Part shown: positions 12,329 to 22,175 of the stretch, one piece after another
Layout: every line of letters starts with the position of its first letter
Numbering within the stretch: the stretch's first letter is position 1
Origin: Pyricularia pennisetigena
Taxonomy: Eukaryota; Ascomycota; Sordariomycetes; Magnaporthales; Pyriculariaceae
Direction: 5' to 3'
NCBI RefSeq assembly: GCF_004337985.1
Contig: NW_021940918.1
Span: forward strand, 2,232,001 to 2,296,000
Length of the DNA stretch: 64,000 nt
Program-made: the position numbers and the translations under genes
Notes under the pieces: model-generated
The model's input: only the letters and a program-made list of their open reading frames with translations
The model's database searches: none
Told to the model about the DNA's origin: nothing

Positions 12329-13423
12329 ACTTGCCCAATTAATTAATACATACTTACACCAACTAGGCATCCCGTACCCATCGAAAGAAAAAATACGTCG
12401 TAACACACCAAAAACCGAGCCACCCAAACGCAGTCTCTTGATCCGCCGCTGCATGAAAGATGGTGGGCAACACCGAAAAGAAGAAGACCCACAGTTGGTG
12501 CAAGAGCTCCCAGCCCAGCTGGGCTGAGGTTTGGGCCTGGCTTATCCCGTCTCTGCATCCCACAGAGTAACACAAAACAAGCTTGGCTGGTTGCTGGCAG
12601 TCCTTTCAGGGTATACCATCATGTTTTTTTCTCTCTCTGTTGCTTCGGCTGTCTGATCCGTCGACGTGCCCATGTCCCCCCTTCCCTCTCCCGTCCCCCG
12701 AACAAAAAGAAACAAATAACCGCTGTTCGGCGAGAGCCGTCTTGGAGAGGAGGGGGTTTGATGTCGGTCTCTTGTGCTTCGCTCATCACACATACCGGGC
12801 TTCGTACTGTGCTGCTTCTGTTGGCGAACCACTGAGCTGATTGGTTTTGGGTAGTGCGTGTGACGTGGATATAATAGGAGCAAATGCGGGATGGTGACGT
12901 CGGGGCAGAATCCTTCAACCCCATTATCCGCCCTCAGCATCAGTTCCCAATGTTTACATCAAGGATTATACCGTCTTTTGTACCGTCAAGCCAGGCAGGC
13001 TGTCAGATATTATTCTTCTCTTGTCTTGACCCTTCGAAACATCCTAGTCGTCGCGTGGCGAGCTGCCAAAGGTGGGGTTTTTCCACCCGGGGTACCGGTT
13101 TCAGTCCTCTCCCTACTCTCTCGCTACTGCACTTTACGTATAGCAGGTTGGTATTGGTGCAATGAATGGGACCATTTCTCTGAGAAGGGGGGAGGGGGCC
13201 GGAGTGCCATTAGTCTAGGCCAAATGGACCCCCGAAGACAAGTATTATCTGCTACTTTGACCTTGCGCTGGGGTCTGGAATAAACGATATGTTATGCACT
13301 TCGGCCCTACTAGGTAGGATATTGACTTTGTAACAACTCACGAGCCAAGCAGTCTTGTCTCGCATCGGGATGCTACACTGCACAAGGCTGAAAGAGAAAC
13401 CCGAAAAGGCTTCAAGTCAAAAA

Positions 13424-13520
13424 ACAAAATCAAAAAAAAAAAAAAATAAAAATAAAAAAAATAAAAAAAAATAAAAAAAATAAAAAAAATAAAAAAAATA
13501 AAAAAAATAAAAAAAAAATA
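13424..13520. repeat. A-rich minisatellite, A7-8T units
   Basis: Runs of seven to nine A separated by single T recur about every 8-9 bp after an initial A tract. This is a low-complexity tandem repeat prone to slippage and to sequencing error. Confidence 0.9.
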
Positions 13521-15507
13521 AGCGGCTTTAATGAATGACCGCTATAGGCAAATCACCCGTTCGTGCATCGGCAAAATCCCGAGCAGCTGAGCAAAGTGTA
13601 AAAAAAAAAAGCTTTGGGGGGTGTAATGAATCCCATTGGCCGTTGACGATCAATGAAAGATAGATGTCTTTTTTTTTTTTTTTGTACTCAATTAGCCCAC
13701 TCATTCGCCGTTTGTCATTTGGAAGACAAAGTTTGCCAAAGGTCCATTTCATGCATAGGGGCATGGGGAGAGGGGAGTCAATAAAACTCACATCACCTAT
13801 CAGAATTTCAAATAGGGCGGCCAAATCGGAGCATCAGGAAATAGTTATTGAGCTGACGCCCGAACTACTCGTGCTTTTTCCGTTGCACGACATGGAAGGC
13901 AGCCCTGTGGACAATTCCCAAGCCTACCCGGTTGAGGGCCCCAAGACACTGATGTGGACTGAAGCTGCAATTGCACTCGCTGCAAGGCAGCGAGAAATAG
14001 AAGACGAGCCTAAAGACAAATAAAGCCAGAAATAGCCTTCGCCATAAACGGCAACAAGAAAACAGCATACCTTCATTCGTTGCGTGGGGCGTGGGGGCGC
14101 TAAACGACATCAACTACTTGCGACGACTGGGGGACTTGCCCAACTGTCTAATCTAGTTGCTGCTAAACCGAGCAAGTCAGTCCTCAAAAGCTCACCGGCC
14201 GGCACGGATTACTCGGATAAATACAAATAATGATGATAATAAGAAGTAAGAATAAGAAAAAAAAGAAAAAAAAAAAAAAAAACCTTTGTGGTTTGGGTCA
14301 GCAAAAGCTGCTTCCACACCCCTCTCCAAAACGAGAGAATACAATCCCACCCACCCCCAAATCTCGCCCCATGGAAAGCCAATTTACACACCCCTCGCCA
14401 GCTTTACCCCGGCGCTGACAGTAATCTAGGGAATCTTAGTGCTCGTGGGGCCGACAACAGAAGGGGGGAAGGGGAAAGAAAACCAGATATGGAGACTCGT
14501 TCGGTGCCGCCGTCAACGGGTGCGAAGACGCGGCCCGTAGCGCTGGCGTCGAGACTAGGGTTGTTTTTTTCTTTCCATTTTCTTTGCTTTGCTTGCCATG
14601 TGCCATGTGAGCCCCGCCCGAATCTCGCTCGCTCGCGGAAGAGACGGAAAAAAAAAAAAAGGAGAAGAAGAAGAAGAGATGAAAAAAATCCTTGCATCTT
14701 ATGAAGGGGGGCGCTGTTTATTGTGCCCATCGGCCAGCCAACTGGGTGTCATCATTCGTGTGATCAACTGAGATAGACGAAAGACAGTACTGACTGTAGG
14801 GCAAAAAAGGGGGGATACAGAACAAGACGGAAAAAGTATTTCGTAAGCATATGGAAATTTAAGAAAGCAGTCACGCGCAATCTTGTTCTATACATGTCTG
14901 CTCTATTTGAAACAGAAAAGAATATTATATACTTGTAAAGGCTGGTTGGTGCTGTTGGGCATCGTGAGAAATAGGTAAGCAGAACAGGATAATCCTAAAA
15001 CAGTAGCGCAAACCTCGCCCCAACCACTTGGCTGTAGCAGGTTCCCCCCTTTGCTCATTGTGAGCACCAAAACAGGAGTGGTTCTTGTTACAGAAACACA
15101 GTACAAGTGGTGATAAACAAAAACATGACATCCCCTTCGACTTTCCCACTATCAAAGACTCCAAACAAATATCTGCGTGTCATTGTTCCCCATATAATAT
15201 CATCCCATGCTATCCAACCGATTCTCCCGCAATGGTCATCACTCCGTGTCCCCTACATTATTCATCCTAACATGTGTACAAAGAAAGGATAGACCCTAAC
15301 CCCTGGAGCTAGACGCCAAAAGACAAAGTGAGCATATGCATGACTGAAAGGAAGTAAGACTCAGGGCTATGCTATCCCTGTCGTTGATGCTGAAGGGGTA
15401 TTTCATGTCAGATTCTCCAATGTTCCCATATATGTTGTCCCATCATGCTAAGTCATGTGTTCCTCGTGGTCGTATCGTGTGTGCAGTGTGTGGGTGGCCC
15501 TGCCACT

Positions 15508-17518
15508 TCATTCCTTGACCGTCTCTCCAGCCAGGGACGGTGCATTGTCTTCCTTCTTGCCAAATGCCCAGCCTATCCAGCTAGCTCGCTTGTTTTGCTG
15601 GCTGGTACTGATATCGGGGTTTTCTTGCACGAGCCTAAGTGGCCGGGGCTTGTTGCCGCCGAAAGTTGCGCCCGCACCGCCACCGGAGCGCGGTGGGCTG
15701 TTGCTCGTGAGCGACATGGTGTCTGCGTGCTGGTGGATGCTTTCGCCGCTGGTGGACGACGTTTCGCTTCGCATGCCGGGGAAGTTGCCCGATGATGACA
15801 TGGGCACGCTGGCTCTGCTGCCGGACGGTGTACGGGTGCCTGCAGATGGAGTACCAGAGTGGAAGAATGTCTGGCTTCCGCGTAATGTGGGCGAGAGAGG
15901 ACCGCCATCACCGCCGCGATACATCTGGTTTACGACGCTGGCAGCTCCGGAGGTAAACTGCTCCGACATGGGCCTACCACCGCGGCGCACAGATGTATTC
16001 CGCGTCAGCCCGATGGGAATCGAGGGCGCCGTTTCGGGGTTCGCATGGGCCGACGAAGGTTGGGTGTTGCTGGGCATAAAGGACATGGGACGCGGTCGAG
16101 GTTTGCCAGGCGCAGGGGCTTCTCCAGGCTTGCCCATCGCGATGGACTTGGCACGCTGCAACAGCGTCGGTCCCGATGATGGCGGAGCTGGGAGCTCTTT
16201 GTTGGTGTTTGCCGGCTTGAAGTCGGGGGTGTCTCCATCCTGGTTAAGGATGGATTCAAAGTCGGCGCGCTGGAGCAGCCGCTCGATAATTTTGTTGATG
16301 TACAGCGTGAGCGCCTTGTTTTCGTCTCTGGCCGAGCGAAGTTCAACCTCCAGGCGACGATAGGCCTCGTCGCTGTTACTGGCCTCGGACAGCTCGTCTG
16401 CCAGACTCGAGCCGCCCGTGTTCTCGTGACTTGAGCCTGTGCGTCCTTCAAGCGCAGCGAGAGCATCTGAGGCGCCACCGCTGCCGATACTGCGACCAAA
16501 GTCTCCCTTAAGTGTCCTCTCCTGCAGTAACAGCTGGTAGCTCTCGTTGTCCTCTAGAAGACGGGCGTTGGCCATGCGCGTCTCCATAAGCAGACGTTCA
16601 ACCTCCTGAAGCCGCCCGCCTCCTTGGTTCTCCGACTCGACAAGCTTGATCTGAGCCTCTGCGAGCTCAAGGCGTAGCGACTCGATGAGCTTGTCCTTCT
16701 GCAGCACAAGCTTTGAGCTGTTGCGAGAATCGCTGCGTTGAAGAGAGCTTGGCGGAGCGAAACTGCCATCAACACCAGGTGAATGTGTTGCTTTGCAGAA
16801 ATAGTGTTAGCTTTACAATGGTTCAGACCCATCAGCAGTACATAAAGTTTTTTGTTGCAGTAGACTTACCTTGCCTTGACGGCCTTGATTCATCTTCCGC
16901 CCCATTCGCATTCCTCTGGGCCAGGCTGTCCTTTAGCCTCTGGATGACGGCCTGCATCTCCTCTTCACGATTACCCATCTCTTCTTTTTCCTTGGCCATT
17001 GCACTTCTTTCGGCCTCGTAGATACTCTCCATTTCATGGATGCGTCTTGTTGACTCGCGCTTTTCGTTACTCAAGGCCTCAATCTGTTCTTCTTGCTCAT
17101 GCAGCCTCTCTTCCAGGCGTGCTTGCTCGGCCATCGCCTCGTCCAACTTGCTCTGCAGAACCTCTGCCTGCCTCTGCGTCGTTTCTGCAGAAGTTTCGGC
17201 CTTACTCAGCCTCTCTTTGAGGTCGTCAATCAGGCTGAGTGTCTCAGCACGCGCGGCTTCGTCTTCAGCGGGGTTGCCGCCCGGGCCAGGTGAACTCCTC
17301 CCGTTGGTTCCGTTACTGAGAGGAGATGCGCGAGCGGTGCGCGACGTGACCGGCGTTCCACCGCGCAAAGACCGAGTCCGAGCGACACCAGCAGCCGCTC
17401 CAGGAGAGGACGGCGTAGAGGTGCGAGCGGGAGCGCGCGCAGGGGACGCCGGTGTGGGCGAGCCTGCCGCATCACGGCCGGTGCCCGGAGGCTTCCTAGC
17501 CGTCGCTGCTGCTGACAT
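15508..17518 (-). CDS. Coiled-coil protein (fungal 'M protein repeat' type)
   Basis: Two exons, 17518-16870 and 16790-15508 (79-nt intron, donor GTAAGT, acceptor CAAAG), encode 643 residues. Residues ~1-70 are Ala/Pro/Ser/Arg-rich and disordered. Residues ~72-195 form a long charged coiled coil (LIDDLKERLSKAE, LEERLHEQEEQIEAL). A second set of helices follows in exon 2 (KLVLQKDKLIESLRLELAEAQ; VELRSARDENKALTLYINKIIERLL). The rest is Ser/Pro-rich up to a conserved-looking tail, KRASWIGWAFGKKED, whose aromatic and basic residues suggest a membrane- or partner-binding peptide. Homologues are often annotated as M-protein-repeat or Uso1-like proteins because of the coiled coil alone; function is unknown to me. 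The acceptor AAAG is weak, and a slightly different junction is possible. The gene is convergent with the C2H2 gene. Confidence 0.82.
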
Positions 17519-20143
17519 GACTGAAGTTGTGTTGGTGTATACAGTAGCGAGGGTAACTTGTTGCTTTGTTTGTTGTTAGGGCTGTGCTGCGTCTTCCAAA
17601 AATCTCCCCCGAATGACTCTTTTGCTTTGGTGGTAGCTAGCTAGCGACCGTGATGTTTCGTTTGTAGCGAATGATTTTCTTGTATGTTTCTTGGAAATAC
17701 CAGGTCTTGTTGCGCAAATGACCAGCCAGTCGTTACAGGGCCGTCTCCCTCGACTCCACGATGCGTCGGGCAAGCTTTGATATCGCTGGGTCGAAACAAA
17801 GACTATTGTTACCGTATGTTGGGCAGGCAACGAGGGCGCGGACTGCTAACCGGGCGCCACGTCGGAATGCAATGCAGGCAAGAGACGGAAACGTTTCTTC
17901 TTGTGATTCCCCGCAGGAAACACAGCTGAACCGAATGGTGTGAGAAACGAAACCGAAGAAATTGTGCAGCTTGATCGAGTAAGTAACCTACAGTAGACAA
18001 TGGTTGGGCAAAAGACTGTCTTGAAATCGACTCTGGGGCTTAATTTCGAGTTGAGGCGTGCTCATTCGTCCGTCTTTCACCGCTGCCCAAGACTGGTTTT
18101 ATTTTTATTTTTATTTTATTTTTTCTCTTCTGCTTTAACGAACACCCAAAAAGGTCCATGTGCAGGACGCGCAGGGGAAAGGGGTCCCACAGGTGGGAAA
18201 TGGAGGAGGGACCGCTATTATTGGATGTGGACACTGAGGACTCTAGGCCAAAAAGTGGGTTCTATTAAGTGTCGAATCGCGGGCGGAACTTGGCTTTGTG
18301 CTTTTTGCGGAAGGAGCAAGTTGGAGTCGAAGGCCGAGCGGACTAAGCCTACGCCACACTGTGGTCTCAACAGCAACGTTTGAACGGACGATCCGATGTT
18401 TGCCTTTGCGATTACGTTGAGCGGGTTTTCTTTGGCTGAAGCCTCTTTACTACGACGAATTTCTCTTTGAGGCTGCCTCTACGAAAACTCTAAGAAGCCC
18501 ACCGGGTGAACACCGCGCTAACTCACTTGCACTAGCTGGATAACTATAACAAGCTGAGATGAGGACAAGATGAAAGCTCATCGAATGTGCGGCGATAGAA
18601 TCTCTCGAGACATGGGTCAAAAAGCCACATTCATAATCATTCAGGCTAGGCTGGCGGGCGGAATGCGCGCAAAAGGCGTGTTTATTTCCTGTTCAACTCG
18701 GATCAATCCCCCATGTTTAGTACCGGTAGTCAAGTATCACTGAAGACGGGTGCAGTTGCGGCCGGACAGCATGTTCCAAGGACAGTGTGTCCTGTTGCTG
18801 GTCCCGTTTCGCCCATTGTCACATTGTAGTACGTGGTATGGTGCTCTGGCAAAACGTAATAAAATTCGCCAGTATGATTCAAAGAAGACCGGTTCCGTGG
18901 ACTGAAACGGAGCTCACACCCGGACAAACTTATTTGAAGCTGGCATAATGCTTGGCCAACCTCCAAAGAATTGAGGCTTCCCACAGGACACTCAGGAACA
19001 GGAACAAGGTTACAAATCAGACTTGTGGGAACCTGTCAACAGGGTCTGTTGGCCAATGTTCCAGGAATGGGGCCCCGGCAGACTTTTGGGCGTTCTGATT
19101 GAGCCCGTCGTCCAATACCGTTAGGTTTACATCTCCCGCCAACATAGTACTCACGCGAGGTGCGAAACGCCATGATGGAGAAGTCAGGAGGACCCTATGA
19201 CAGTAAAGTCAAGGCCTTTATTCTACTGTGGTCAACCCTGCCCGCTTCTATATCATGCACAGTACCATATAGACGCCATGGAACCCACATAATATGTGTC
19301 CAATCTCGGATATCTAGCCTACGTTGGGAGGTGCTGCTACGTGCAATCTGTTTGCTCAATGCAAAACCGCTTTAACGGCATGGCCACCCCGCACTACAAA
19401 TCAGAGAAGCTTTTCAGACTCATATAGAATAGATCTCAAGATATTACTGTATTTCTAGGTATGGAAATATCTCTCAAAGTAGCAAAAGGGCTTGCAAAGG
19501 GGGGCTGTACTACGGTCGATGTTACTCGGCTGTTGACTGCATCCTGTGACCACACATCTCCCAGTCAATATCCACACGCCAAACATTAACCCATATTTGC
19601 CCAAGTACTTTAACGCTGTCAGCCTGATCCCAACATATGGGCCCAGGTTCGTCCCTTGAGCATGTGATTCCCTTACCGCTACCGCGTACTGTATACTTTA
19701 CATATATACTCCTTGTACAGTGTTAAATCACAACATTATCACCAGAGGAAAATGACTCTGACCTGAGAATTACCACATGCTGAACCGAGGAGGGAGCTGC
19801 ATCCTGGAAAGTCTGTGTTGTCTGATCTAATATCTTCACTTTCCATTTCAGGCTGTGCTAGCTGTGTCAAGAGCACACTATGAGAGAAAAAAAAACTCTT
19901 CACTGGGCTCTAGTCTCATTCGACTAGATTACTGCTCTGGGCCTAGCGAACCCACGCAATTCTCGGCGGATGTTTTCAAAGTTGATTCAGGGAACGCAAA
20001 ATATATGACCGTCCCTTCACCCATTGCTGTTGCTTTTAATAACCAGTTCATTGCCCAATCCCAGTTCATCCTTAACGCCGTACCATCCTGAAGTCATGGA
20101 AGAAGTGTGGCCTTGTCAGGCCAAGCAGTTGTCCGTTGGGGAC
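17519..20143. other. Intergenic region between coiled-coil gene and eL30
   Basis: The first several hundred bases are the promoter and leader of the coiled-coil gene. The rest is non-coding except for a stop-interrupted ORF at 18730-19173 on the minus strand, listed separately. No tRNA or transposon signal was seen. Confidence 0.5.
18730..19173 (-). pseudogene. Possible cysteine-rich small gene split by one in-frame TGA
   Basis: On the minus strand an ATG at 19173-19171 opens a frame of 148 codons, final stop included (18732-18730), broken only by TGA at 19038-19036. The first part is 45 codons (begins MAFRTSREYYVGG) and the second ~100 codons (contains LICNLVPVPECPVG and VLGTCCPAATAP). Nine cysteines are spread over both parts. 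The TGA is directly followed by CAG, so it could sit in a short phase-0 intron ending TTGACAG|GTT, but the only in-phase donors are poor (GTCTGC, GTTGGC). There is no signal peptide at this start. It may be a decayed gene, a gene with a weak intron, or chance. I recognise no family. Confidence 0.22.
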
Positions 20144-20719
20144 TTATGCCTGCTGGTCGGCCAGGATGTCCGAGTCACCGGCATCGAGGATAGCCATGGT
20201 GCCGCAGCGGAAGAGCTTACCGCAGGCAGTACCGAGCTCAATCTGTGGCGCAGAAAAGTAACAAAGGGTTAGCTTCAAAAGTTTTTCCCTCCAAAGTCTA
20301 GATAAGAGACTTCTTCGCTGGGCAGGCGCGGGTCAAAACGAGACTGGGCTCGAATCGCCCGGCCGAGAGCAATTGATAGAAGTATACGAAAGCGACAAAT
20401 AGAGGGTATCATACGTTGTTGCCGCTGAAGTGGTGGACGGGGGTCTTGGAAAGCATAGAGTAGTACTCGAGCTCAGACTTGCGGAGAGGGGGAGTGTTGC
20501 CGGCGATGATAATAAGCTTGGCCTTGTTAGAGCGAAGGCTCTTCAGGGTCGACTTGTAGCCCAGGGTGACTGTGAATTCGTTTCTGTTAGTATAGAGGAT
20601 CTTGCAACTGTGCGTGGTATTGACTCTGCGAGCGGTGCCAAATGCATACCCTTTCCGGACTTGATGACAAGAGCCAGACGGCTGTTGATGTTGTCGGTGG
20701 ACTTCTTCTTGGGGGCCAT
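20144..20719 (-). CDS. RPL30: 60S ribosomal protein eL30 (L30)
   Basis: Cytosolic large-subunit ribosomal protein. Three exons, 20719-20650, 20569-20415 and 20242-20144, give 107 residues, the usual family length. The sequence starts [20 protein letters not shown] and runs through [65 protein letters not shown] and DAGDSDIL, all hallmark eL30 segments. Introns are 80 nt (GTATGC, phase 1) and 172 nt (GTATGA, phase 0, with GCTAACC before the acceptor). In yeast eL30 regulates splicing of its own transcript through a structure near the first intron; whether this fungus does so cannot be told here. The gene is divergent from uL16 with 377 bp between start codons, which suggests coordinated transcription. 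Confidence 0.96.
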
Positions 20720-21096
20720 TTTGACTGGTTATCTTTGTCGACTACGGTTTGGCGACGGTAAAATGGTTGTTGTCGGCAAAAGAAGTTGAGAGATTATCAA
20801 AATTTGAGCGCTGCATTAAAAACGATCCCCGCTAATTAGATTTTCTCCAGGGCGGGTTCACCCAATAATAGTCACGTGATACGATACTCACTCTGTCGCA
20901 CCTTCTTCAATGCGAACCCTAAAACACCCCACATGCCACTGACTAATCCTCGGGGGACCTCGCCTTGCTTTGAAATCAAGCCTGGTCAAGGAAAAAGAGT
21001 AAAGGCCCCGTTTCCCCCCGGTGCGAGAAATCCTCAGCCGAACGACGACATCATCACCAAACACACCCAGCACAAGACAAAAGAAAATCAGTCAAA
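20720..21096. promoter_or_regulatory. Shared divergent ribosomal-protein promoter with telobox and CACGTG box
   Basis: 377 bp separate the start codons of eL30 (-) and uL16 (+). Near the middle lie GTCACGTGAT (20871-20880), a full Cbf1-type E-box, and AACCCTAA (20915-20922), a telobox, 35-40 bp apart. In Candida and other ascomycetes Tbf1 (telobox) and Cbf1 (CACGTG) are known to bind ribosomal-protein promoters. Both sites sit roughly 150-225 bp from each start codon, the usual range for such elements. The sites are seen directly; their use here is inferred. Confidence 0.7.
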
Positions 21097-22175
21097 ATGG
21101 CCCGTCGTCCCGCTCGTTGCTACCGGTACTGCAAGAACAAGGTCAGTCACCAGAAGTTCTTCGAAATGTTCTGAGCAGGAATCTGCGATCGTGGAGGTGG
21201 AAGTGGGATATTGGATTGCTCCCCATCGGCATACGAGGAGGATCATTTGCACATGGAACAAGGGCGATTTGAATAGGGAGACTGCTTTGCGGATCAGATT
21301 CGTCTTTGGGGATTGCAGTTCGACCATACATGTGCATGCAAGGAAGAACCTCAACCCAAGAGGAGCGCTTTGCTAACGAGTTATCCTTCTATTAGCCGTA
21401 CCCCAAGTCGCGGTTCAACCGTGGTGTGCCCGACCCCAAGATTCGTATCTTCGATCTGGGCCGCAAGCGTGCTACCGTCGATGACTTCCCTCTGTGCATC
21501 CACCTCGTCTCGAACGAGTACGAGCAGCTGAGCTCCGAGGCTCTCGAGGCTGCCCGTATTTGCGCCAACAAGTGAGTGCCAGCGACTCCACGAATACCGA
21601 TGTGGTGATGGGCAAGTATGGCTGGGAAGTAAAGTCCAGGAAGTCGACTGACAAGCCTTGCTTCTACAGGTACCTGGTCAAGAATGCCGGAAAGGAAGGT
21701 TTCCACCTGCGTGTCCGCGCCCACCCGTACCACGTCGTCCGCATCAACAAGATGTTGTCGTGCGCTGGTGCCGATAGACTGCAGACCGGTATGCGTGGTG
21801 CCTGGGGTAAGCCCAACGGCACTGTCGCCCGTGTCAACATCGGCCAGATCATCCTGAGTGTCCGCACTCGTGACTCTAGTATGTTCAATATCCATATATC
21901 TAGTCATGGTTCGACATTCAGGCTGACAAACATGCTTTTATCTAGACCGTGCTCTTGCCCTGGAGGCTCTCCGTCGCTCGCAGTACAAGTTCCCTGGTCG
22001 CCAAAAGATCATTATCTCCAAGAACTGGGGATTCACCCCCCTCCGTCGCGAGGAGTACCTCGAGAAGAAGGCTGCTGGTCGCGTCAAGGTCGACGGTGCC
22101 TACGTCCAGTTCCTTGCCAACCACGGTTCTCTCGAGAACAACATGAAGCGCTTCCCCGAGGCTTTTGCAGCTTAA
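21097..22175 (+). CDS. RPL10: 60S ribosomal protein uL16 (L10)
   Basis: Cytosolic large-subunit protein near the peptidyl-transferase and tRNA sites. Four exons, 21097-21141, 21396-21571, 21670-21878 and 21946-22175, give 219 residues, the expected size. It begins [20 protein letters not shown] and contains [58 protein letters not shown] and [14 protein letters not shown], all diagnostic of eukaryotic L10. Introns of 254, 98 and 67 nt have GTCAGT, GTGAGT and GTATGT donors; the first contains TGCTAAC just before its acceptor. The start context TCAAAATGGCC is strong. It shares a promoter with eL30. Confidence 0.97.

Larger units (their letters stand above)
10224..15507. other. Long intergenic region between C2H2 gene and coiled-coil gene
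   Basis: About 5.3 kb between two convergent genes, with no ORF that looks coding. It contains a 25-N gap (10848-10872), a 9-bp perfect inverted repeat (12308-12328), an A7T-type minisatellite (about 13424-13520) and several A or T runs (for example near 13672 and 14262). Short hydrophobic or lysine-rich ORFs here come from these runs. Confidence 0.6.

Noticed and set aside
15455..16363. 302-codon plus-strand ORF opposite the coiled-coil gene
   Set aside because: Antisense shadow of a GC-rich coding exon; the minus-strand frame has clear coiled-coil periodicity.
20243..20414. TCGAATC-type sequence in an eL30 intron, resembling a tRNA T-arm
   Set aside because: No acceptor stem, D-arm or anticodon arm can be drawn around it.
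21572..21669. Possible box C/D snoRNA in uL16 intron 2 (GTGATGG and CTGA present)
   Set aside because: Box C is imperfect, the spacing is short, and no terminal stem or C'/D' pair is visible.
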